Positions 56,796 to 64,000 of a DNA stretch of 64,000 bases are shown one piece after another (within the stretch, counting starts at the first letter, position 1; the number at the start of each line of letters is the position of its first letter). Source of the DNA: Acanthamoeba castellanii str. Neff (Eukaryota; Discosea; Longamoebia; Acanthamoebidae); the NCBI RefSeq assembly GCF_000313135.1, contig NW_004457343.1, positions 345,321 through 409,320 on the forward strand. Direction: 5' to 3'. The notes under the pieces were generated by a model. It was not told the DNA's origin. It saw nothing but the letters and a program-made list of their open reading frames with translations, and made no database searches. The translations under genes were made by a program, and so were the position numbers.

Positions 56796-57270
56796 TCAGC
56801 CTCTTTTCAAGAGCACAAGTGCAGTGTGCCGCGTTCCTCATGTTGAGTGCCACCGTGCGCACTTGTGCTTGCCGCACGCACCTCCACTCTGGTGTCTTTC
56901 GATCGATACCAACCAAGGGAAATCTAAAAGAACTGAAGAAATCAATCAAGAAATTGCAGGACTCGTGGAGAAGAACGAAATTCGGGAAAGAGTGCGGCAA
57001 GGCGGCGCCAGAATTTTTGCTTCCACTCCACGTTCAATTTGGCGCAGGGCTGCCAGCAACCTTCTCGCTCTACACGTCTCGCCCCCTCGTACAAGAAGAG
57101 GCAGCAGAAGAAGAAGAGAGGAAGAAAGGAGGAGGCCAGAGGTCGCGAGAGAAGCTTCCACGTCGTACGCACGCATCAAGGGCTTCAGGCGATCGATCGA
57201 TTCGGCAGAAGCGAAGACCGATTCGGCAGCAGACTACACATCACATCATCAATACACACATCGTCGCGAG
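56796..57270. other. Gap before the AlkB-like gene
   Basis: About 475 bp. A plus-strand frame is open through most of it and reaches the AlkB start in frame, but its composition (Arg/Glu low complexity) is not coding-like, so I start the gene at 57271. Confidence 0.45.
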
Positions 57271-58148
57271 ATGGAGAAGCTAACGACGAGGCTCTCGAAC
57301 ACGTTCGCCTCGAACTTCTACGAAGACGGCGACCTGTTCCTGAAGAAGAGCAAGGACAAGAAGATCTCGGCGCAGCCGCTACCTCACGGGGTGGTGCTGT
57401 TCAAGGGATGCCTCGATCTCGAGGAGCAGCTGAGCCTGGTCAGGGCCTGCCTCAAGATGGCCGACGAGGAGCCCAACAGAGGTCTGCTCCCACGATGCAG
57501 ATACGCGAGCACATCGAAAAAGGCCGTCCCCATCTTGTTCTACAACTGGCCGGCCGTGCCCGCGAGCATGAAGGGCATGAAGGAGCCCACGCGATTGCTG
57601 CGCTTCGGACGAAAGATGTTCAAGACGGCCTACGAGGCAGGAAGGCGCAACGGCGACAACATGCAGTGCCCCAGCAAGTACAATCCGGCATCGCTCTACG
57701 CCATCTTGTATCCCCACGGGGGCAGCTTCATCCCTCACGTCGACGGTGCCAAGGGCTGGGCTCTGAGCGTTTCCATCGGCGACTCAGCAAACTTCTTCTA
57801 CTCTGAGGTACGGCATTCTAGAGATTTTGAATTCTACGTGTCGGCCACTGTGCGCTGTGTATCATCAATCAGCTTAAATCGTGAAATTGCCAATCGTCGC
57901 GACAGACGAAAACGAGCGAACGAACCTACGTGCGTCTGGACTCGGGCGATGCGCTGATCTTCAACGGCGGGCAGCTCTACCATGGGGTGGAGAACATAAT
58001 CCCGGACTCGGCCCCCGACTTCTGGCGGTCTGAGGAGACCGACATCACCAAGTACGACATGTCGAGACTCGTTCTTCAATTCCGAGATCCACAGAGAGAC
58101 CAGTCTGGCCTCAAGTACTACCCCGTGTTCCAGGCCATCGGCGAGTAA
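57271..58148 (+). CDS. AlkB-like 2-oxoglutarate/Fe(II) dioxygenase
   Basis: Two exons, about 255 residues. Start 'MEKLTTRLSNTFASNFYEDG'. The jelly-roll core has 'GVVLFKGCLDLEEQL', 'SLYAILYPHGGSFIPHVDGA' (H-x-D of the iron site), 'KGWALSVSIGDSANFFYSE', 'VRLDSGDALIFNGGQLYHGV' (second His) and 'DMSRLVLQFRD', with the Arg for 2-oxoglutarate and the second Arg typical of AlkB. The intron, near 57807-57906, joins YSE in phase to 'TKTSERTYVRL'. All ligands are present, so activity is likely: oxidative demethylation of nucleic acid or protein. The subfamily is not clear. Confidence 0.85.
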
Positions 58149-58369
58149 TCATCGCGCACAGCACGAACCTCCCCCCTTCGATCTTTTGAACAAACGACAC
58201 TCCTTCTTTCTCTTTCATTCATGCTCCACTCCCCTATCATCTCTGCCTCTGTCTCTCTGCCACTCTTGTGAATATACCTTCTCATGTACTTAATCTGGAC
58301 ACGCAGATAAACCGAGGCAATCACTAGATTGAGTGCACTCCTCTTTTCTCATTTCATTTTCGTGCATGC

Positions 58370-59251
58370 TTACTCACTCGTGCATCTCACTGCTGCGTCT
58401 CTGCCGGCGTCCTCATCCTGCGCTGGCGGTGCACGGACGAGGGCGTACTTGAAACCGTCGAGGTACTGCCCCTGCTTGATGTATGCCAGCCTCTCTCTAC
58501 ACTCCAGCTGGAACCCGGCCTTCTCCAGCACTCGACCCGATCCCGCGTTGTGTGCGTACACCCGCGCTTCAAGCCTGATGCGCACAGGACACACGCACAC
58601 ACACACCGTGCGGGCGCTCAGTCCCGTGCGCCCTCCTTGCGCGCGAGAAAGAAGGTACTACCTGATGATGGGCTGTCCGCCGTTACACCGCGTCGCGAAG
58701 TCGTCGGAGAAGAGATAGCGAACGAAGGCGGCGACGGCGTCGGTCATGATGCCACGACCCCAGTGCGACTCCGCCAGCCAGTAGCCCAGGTCCGCCCGGT
58801 GCGTGAAGTTGGTGCCGCCCGGCACCTCCATCGCCTCGATGCCTCCCACGGGCAGCCATCGACTACTACTCTTACGGCGTTCCTGGCCACCGTCGGCATC
58901 ATCGGGTACTGCGTCGTCACTCCCCTTCGCTCGTCTATCACCTTCACCTTCGTCGCGGCCGTCTTCTCTTTCGACGCAGATGCAGAAGCGTCGGCCGTTG
59001 TCGTTGCGCTGACAGAAGGCGATCTAGGCGTGGGCGTCCTGGAGCGTGTAGGGGTGTGGAAAGCTGTCCCGCAAGTTGCGCGCGATGTTGGGGTTGTTGG
59101 CCACCCTCGCCAGCTCCTCTGCGAACTCCTTGCGGAAGGGAACCATCACGCACCTGCCCCCCCTAATCATCGTCTCTTCTTTTCGTTCCATGTCTTCCTC
59201 TTCCTCTCCTTCTTCTTCAACATACTCTACTTTGGCTCCACCAACGCCCAA
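58370..59251 (-). pseudogene. RimJ/RimL-type GNAT acetyltransferase interrupted by an in-frame TAG
   Basis: 'MIRGGRCVMVPFRKEFAEEL', 'ARNLRDSFPHPYTLQDAHA' is the start of a RimJ/RimL-type GNAT. At 59024-59026 the next codon is TAG where the family almost always has Trp (DAxAW), after which the same frame continues 'IAFCQRNDNGRRFCICVERE'. Later: 'VGGIEAMEVPGG', 'RADLGYWLAESHWGRGIMTD' (acetyl-CoA loop), 'LEARVYAHNAGSGRVLEKAG' and a charged end at 58370. Everything but the TAG looks functional, so this is either a recent nonsense mutation, one sequence error (TGG read as TAG), or a gene using the later part only. Start 59251 or 59167. Confidence 0.7.
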
Positions 59252-59374
59252 TCGTGCACCAGCCCGCTGAGAATTTTAGCAGATTCGTTTCGCGCGCTGT
59301 GCGTTTGTGCTCTGTACACTTGAAAAAAAAAACGAAAGGGGAGAAGAAAGAGGGCGCGGGCGGGCTCTGGCGCG

Positions 59375-62306
59375 TCACATGGAAGGCGTGGTCTGGTATC
59401 GCGGGTAGACGCGCTCCGAGGAGAAGATGGGCGTCATCACGCCAGAGTCCTCCTCGCCTGCGTGATGCGAGCGAGCGAGCGAGCGAGAGAGGGGGATCAG
59501 TCATCATGCCTCACCCAGTGAGCGATTGTGGCCTGTGGGGCTGATGTAGTATAGTACCGATGGTGCTGCTGCTTCCGCTTCCCTCCTTGCTGCTGCTGCT
59601 CGAGTCGGCGAAGGGGTCGTCGAGCTCCAGATCTTCGAACTTCTTGGCCTCCCAGTGATCCACAATCGCGGCGCCGACAGCATCACCGTACACGTTCACG
59701 GCTGCGCGCACCGCAATTAATTGAGCCAAATAAAACGCGTGTGCGTGCGGTGGTGAGTGTGTGCGTGTTCAAGTGAGGGGTACTGGTGCGAAGGCGATCG
59801 AGGAACCAATCGATGGAGAAGAGAAGCCCGATCCCCTCCAGCGGGAGACCCACCGCCGTGAGCACCATGATCAACGTCACCTGGCGAATGTGTCTTATTA
59901 AAACAAAATGCAAAATATCAAATATCATATTATGATATTAAAACAATACAAAGTATATTATATTATATTATTATTTTAAAACAATACAGAATTAATGCAA
60001 ATAAAATAGAACAAGGCGGTGCTGGCATGTACCAGACCGGCCTCAGGAATGCCGGCGGCGCCAATGGCAGCGAGCGTCGCAGTGAGAGCCGTGATGACGA
60101 TCTACGCACCCCCAACCAGTGCCTTGTGAGCAGCAGGCGTCAAGTGAGTACAAAACGTATGAGCGCGTACCTGACCGAACGAGAGCTCCACGCCGAGCGC
60201 TTGGGCCATGAATATACAGGCCACCGCCTCGTAGAGGGCCGTCCCGTTCATGTTCATCGTCGCTACGTAGCGATCACGAAGAAGAAGAAGAAGAGGTTGA
60301 CTTTCTAACAAGGTTGTGTAAGATGGTGGAGGGGTGGTACCGCCCAATGGTAGCACGAAGCGCGCGACCCGCTGGGAGATGCCGTTGTTTTCCTCGCAGC
60401 ACTTGATGGTGACCGGGAGGGTGGCGGACGAAGAGGCCGTGCCCAACGCAATCAGTAGAGCCTGCGAGAGGCGCGACATGAACTAACATCACACCACACC
60501 ACATCACAGCACACACCCGTAGTGCAGTGCACCAACCTCAGCTCCATATGCATCGGAAGACCACACAGGACACAATACAGCGGTGTGTTACGTACCACGA
60601 AGGGATTCTTGCGGACGATGAACGCGTAGACACACGGTAGGAAGACGAACATATGAAACCCGAGGCCGAGCACCACCGTCACTGCGCCACACACCGCCAT
60701 TAACTCACGTGAGCAAAAAAAAAGTAGGCCCGGAATAAAAAACCAATTTAAAAAAAGGAAGGGGGCGCCCGGGTTTGAACCGGGGACCTGACGATCTGCA
60801 GTCGCCTGCTCTACCACTGAGCTACGCCCCCTTTGCTTGCAGTGATGAGGTTTGACGGATCACACGACGGCGTACTCCTCTGGCTGGGTGGTGGGTCCGC
60901 CGAAATGGAGAAACTGATAGACGAAGAGGGAGGCGAGGGGAAGACGTGGTACCAACGAACACGCTGAGTTGCTCGAGCTTGGCCCAGAAGTTGCCATCGT
61001 GGCCCAGCTTGGCGATGATCAGCGAACAGATGCCGATCGGCACGCACCAGATCACTACATTATGTGTGCCAAAGAATGAAGTTGGGTCAGTGACGTAGAC
61101 GAAAGAGGGGAGAGAAGTGGAAGAGTACCCAGGCCGACTATTCGCATGATGGCTTCGTTGAAGGAATTAAAAAAGTCGATCAACGGATGACCCTTGTCGC
61201 CCATCATGATCAAGACGACGCCCAGAGCTGGACATGTACACAGCGGCAGAAATGTTATCAGTCAACACACAACTTAATGGACTGACGACGAACAGAAAGA
61301 TGGACAAGAGCGCGAGCGCTGTACCGACGGAAAAGGTGATGATGCCCAGAACGTTCATGTCGACGGCCGCCTTGAACAGGTTGGGCGGAAACAGGCTCCG
61401 TATGATGTCCAGGATGCTCTCCAGCGGGGTCTTCTGTGGTGCGTTGGGCACCGACCCGTCCGTCGGCACCTCGGCGTAGGTACCTGTAACCGAACGTTGG
61501 ATGAGGAATGCACTGGAATGTGCGGGTGCGAGCGCAAGTGCCGGCGTACCGGGTTGGATGAGGAGCACCCAGAAGATGCCGAAGATGGCGGAGACGATGG
61601 TGGTCAGCCCGTAGTAGAGCAGCGCCCTCAGGGAGAGGTGGCCCATGTTGCTTGCACTCCCTGATCAGGCCAGGCCAGCGCGTGTGTGCGTGTGTGTGTG
61701 CGTGTGTGTGCGTGTGTGCGTGTGTGCGCGTGTGTGCGTCTGTTGTTAGGAGACACAGAACGGCGCAAGTAGTAGTACCGAGGGAGGTGATGCCCACGAC
61801 GATGCTGGACATGATGAGGGGCACCACCAGGGCGCGCAGCATGCTGAGCAGAATCTCGCCCGGGAAGCCCAGCAGCTCCATCGTGGTCTTGCTCGGACCC
61901 GTGACGCTCGCCGCCCACCCCGCCACCAACCCCACCGCCGCCCCTGTGCCGCCACCCACGCCCACAAAATATGTTAAATTTTATAATGCTTTTATTTATT
62001 GTATAATATACTATTATAATATTTATTTGTGGTGTAAAGGATGATGATGGAGGTACCGAGGATGGTGAGGTAGAGAAGAAGATTGCCGTGGCCGCCCTTT
62101 GCATCGGGTCGATCGATGGAATTGAGGAGGCGGCCCCACCAGTGTGCGGCGCGCCTCTGCCGCCGTTCATCGGCGAGAGAGGGCAGGAGCTGCGCGCTAT
62201 CGTCGTTCGAACCTCCGAGCATATCCTCCGGCGGCAGCTGCCCGATGGATGTGCTCCTGGGCCTTCGATCTCGCGTCGCCAGTCGCTCCTCTCCACTCCC
62301 GTACAT
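59375..62306 (-). CDS. SLC1-family dicarboxylate/amino-acid:cation symporter (EAAT-like)
   Basis: Plasma-membrane or vacuolar transporter of acidic or neutral amino acids driven by Na+ or H+. Diagnostic segments: '[20 protein letters not shown]', '[10 protein letters not shown]', '[14 protein letters not shown]', '[17 protein letters not shown]', '[13 protein letters not shown]' (HP1 serine-rich motif), '[20 protein letters not shown]', '[20 protein letters not shown]', '[19 protein letters not shown]' and '[15 protein letters not shown]'. The usual NMDGT appears as NMNGT (60240-60254). N-terminal tail Arg/Ser-rich; C-terminal tail ends 'RYQTTPSM'. Twelve or so exons; a tRNA-Cys gene sits inside one intron. 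Start 62306 ([12 protein letters not shown]). Confidence 0.9.
60761..60831 (-). tRNA. tRNA-Cys (GCA), inside an SLC1 intron
   Basis: 71-nt cloverleaf: acceptor GGGGGCG (60831-60825) pairs with CGCCCCC (60767-60761), D arm GCTC/GAGC, anticodon arm GGCGA-CTGCAGA-TCGTC with anticodon GCA, T arm with GGTTCAAAC. A T7 Pol III terminator follows (A-run at 60750-60756 on the plus strand). No tRNA intron. It lies on the same strand as the host gene, within the intron 60682-60952. Confidence 0.96.
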
Positions 62307-62426
62307 CTTGCAGCTTCGTAAAAATAAATAAATAAGACTGGATATTATTTTTAAAGAGATATTATATTTTTATTGTGTTTTCTCCTTTTTGGGTAAATGA
62401 TTTTGTATTTTAAATGCACAAAAGCA

Positions 62427-64000
62427 TCAGATGCAGCCGGTGCATGAGGCGGCGAGTCCCACCTTGTTGGGCGCCGAGGGGTAGCTCGTTGCGACGGTAC
62501 AGTTGCACCGCCGCCGCATGTCGAGCGCCGCAATGTCCATCGTATTGTGCACTGTGTGTGTGTGTGTGGCGTGCATGAGTGTTGCGTGCCATGTGCGTGT
62601 CGTCGTAACGAGAAGAAACAGTAAAACGTTGAGAAAGGTGGAGGGAGCTCCGAACCGATGATGAACTGGGTCTTGTGGATGAACTTCTGCGTGATGGCCG
62701 CCTTCGAGGTGTCGGTAAAGTAGGACACAATGTCGGGCAGCTCGACCGACTTGAGGGTGCACTTCTTGATTATCTGCATGCACGTGCGATAGAACGAAAG
62801 AACGAATGTGATGAGTGATTACTAAGAGCACTAAAGCGAGGTTGACACTAACATAGTTCGTAATAGTGTTAATAGCATAGTTGGTTTTAGTGTACGCACC
62901 TTCTTGATGGTGCGGGCGGCAAGAAGGCTGGTGACGAGGTTCTGCTTCTCGAGTTCCTTGAGGTGGGGCAGCATGTCAAAGTAGAACTGTTTGAAGTTGA
63001 CGAAGCGCGAGATCGGCGTCGACGTGATGCCCACGTCCTCCATATTCAGCAAGCACGTCGCAAACCTGCGCGCTCGCTCTATTAGCGCTCATGGCTCACA
63101 ACATAAACATAAAAATTTAATTATGCTGAGACAACACAATGTCGGTACCCGCAGAAGGGCGAAGGTTGAATTGTGAACTTGCCGTAGCCCAGCGCGCCAA
63201 AGAATGGCTCGAACACCTGGCCCACCTTCATCGGGAAGAAGTCTATGGGCGATTCCACACGCGACACACACACACACACACACACACACAACGCAGGCGC
63301 GCGACGCATCAGCACAAGATACGCATTCCAAGGCACACGGACGGGGTGGGTAGAGGACCTGCGGTGGTGATGGCGCCCTCGGTGGCCGCCTCGATGGCCT
63401 GCAGCAGCTCGTACGGGTCGAGCGTGTCCAGCGAAATCAACTCCTCGGCAGGTGAAAGGACCACCGACGGGCCAGCCGGCTGGGAAGGGAGCGGGCGCGA
63501 GGGAAGTGATGATGACGTCAGCGACCACATTAGGACTTTGGGGCCCGGCTGGTCTCAGCGTACCTGTGGGCTGAACGGCTCGATGCTGGTGGAAACGTAG
63601 AGGATCTTCTTTCGCAGGAGCGAGTACGAGTTGTCCCACCGGAGTCTATACACGCCTGGTCGCTTCACCAGCACTTGACCCTGTGCGTCGCGTCAGTGTG
63701 TCGTATGTATGTGTCGTGTGTCATGTGTCGTGTGTTGTGCGTGTCGTGTGTGTCGTGTGTGTCGTGTGCGGTTGATACCTCAACCAACTGCTGGCTGCAG
63801 GAGTAACGGCGCATAGGCTGGATCTCTTCCTGCGTGAGCGAAACGGTTAGGGCGCGCACACACGACTCGCATGTGGGGACGGCCGTCCGTACGATGGCGT
63901 CGTCAGGTTTGCCCGCCTCGGTGAAGACCACGCCGAAGGCGATGTCGTTGTCCTGCGTCTTGAATCGCCATCGGAGCCGGACGCCGACCTCCTTGATCTC
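62427..64000 (-). CDS. GOLD-domain-like protein, N-terminus outside the window
   Basis: Visible part, about 350 residues. At the right edge: 'LRWRFKTQDNDIAFGVVFTE', 'RRYSCSQQLVEGQVLVKRPG' and 'VYRLRWDNSYSLLRKKILYV', a pattern that fits the beta-sandwich GOLD domain of Sec14-like and p24 proteins. Then 'EELISLDTLDPYELLQAIEA', 'FEPFFGALGYGKFTI', 'NMEDVGITSTPISRFVNFKQ' and 'LPDIVSYFTDTSKAAITQKF', a helical region I do not recognise. The end is 'MDIAALDMRRRCNCTVATSY' then 'VGLAASCTGCI', with clustered Cys. Several short introns contain CA or CACGA repeats. Probably a lipid- or membrane-trafficking protein; only the GOLD assignment is supported. Confidence 0.6.

Noticed and set aside
56824..57270. 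N-terminal extension of the AlkB-like protein
   Set aside because: The frame is open but consists of Arg/Glu low complexity; the family starts close to 57271.

Overview
The window is eukaryotic nuclear DNA. It is gene-dense and GC-rich in exons. Most genes are split by many short introns (about 60-150 bp) with GTACG/GTGCG-type donors, and many introns are filled with CA/GT, CACACGA or GTGTCGT simple repeats. Gene content (p62/NBR1-like PB1-UBA protein, CSB, VPS45, NUP35, reticulon, pirins, serine carboxypeptidase, SLC1 transporter) and base usage fit a free-living amoebozoan of the Acanthamoeba type. That assignment is inference; no taxonomic marker lies in the window. I count 32 protein-coding genes (two run off the ends), one tRNA-Cys, and one structured RNA that I identify as RNase MRP RNA.

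Layout. 1-12 kb: RNA polymerase III subunit RPC3 (partial, minus), ZCCHC8 (minus), NUP35 (plus) and CSB/ERCC6 (plus). ZCCHC8 and NUP35 diverge from a gap of only 56 bp. 12-19 kb: secreted beta-helix protein (plus), F-box/WD40 protein (minus), TRMT2A (minus). 19-33 kb: VPS45 (plus), first pirin (minus), type II membrane glycosyltransferase-like protein (minus), PB1-UBA protein (minus), single-exon F-box protein (minus), second pirin with a signal peptide (minus). 32-41.7 kb: PD-(D/E)XK nuclease (plus), universal stress protein (plus), coiled-coil protein (minus), SDR reductase (minus), serine carboxypeptidase (minus), GNAT acetyltransferase (plus), ETFRF1/LYRM5 (minus). 41.9-49 kb: small membrane protein, Cyp33-like RRM protein, reticulon, long coiled-coil protein and SAP-like small protein, all plus. 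49-58 kb: p101/p84-like PI3K regulatory subunit (plus), MT-A70 methyltransferase (minus), RNase MRP RNA (plus), small basic protein (plus), AlkB-like dioxygenase (plus). 58-64 kb: GNAT interrupted by TAG (minus), SLC1 symporter with a nested tRNA-Cys (minus), GOLD-like protein (minus, partial).

There are no operons; neighbours are mostly unrelated housekeeping genes. The most notable observations are the RNase MRP RNA, with a P4 helix, bulged U, GARAR loop and closing P1 stem all readable from the sequence; an unusually equipped CSB (N-terminal PIP box, NZF-type finger, AT-hook, DEGD in place of DEGH); a p101-type PI3K adaptor in an apparent protist; a PB1/UBA protein whose best LIR motif lies between tandem splice acceptors; and a 16-nt microexon beside the catalytic serine of a carboxypeptidase.
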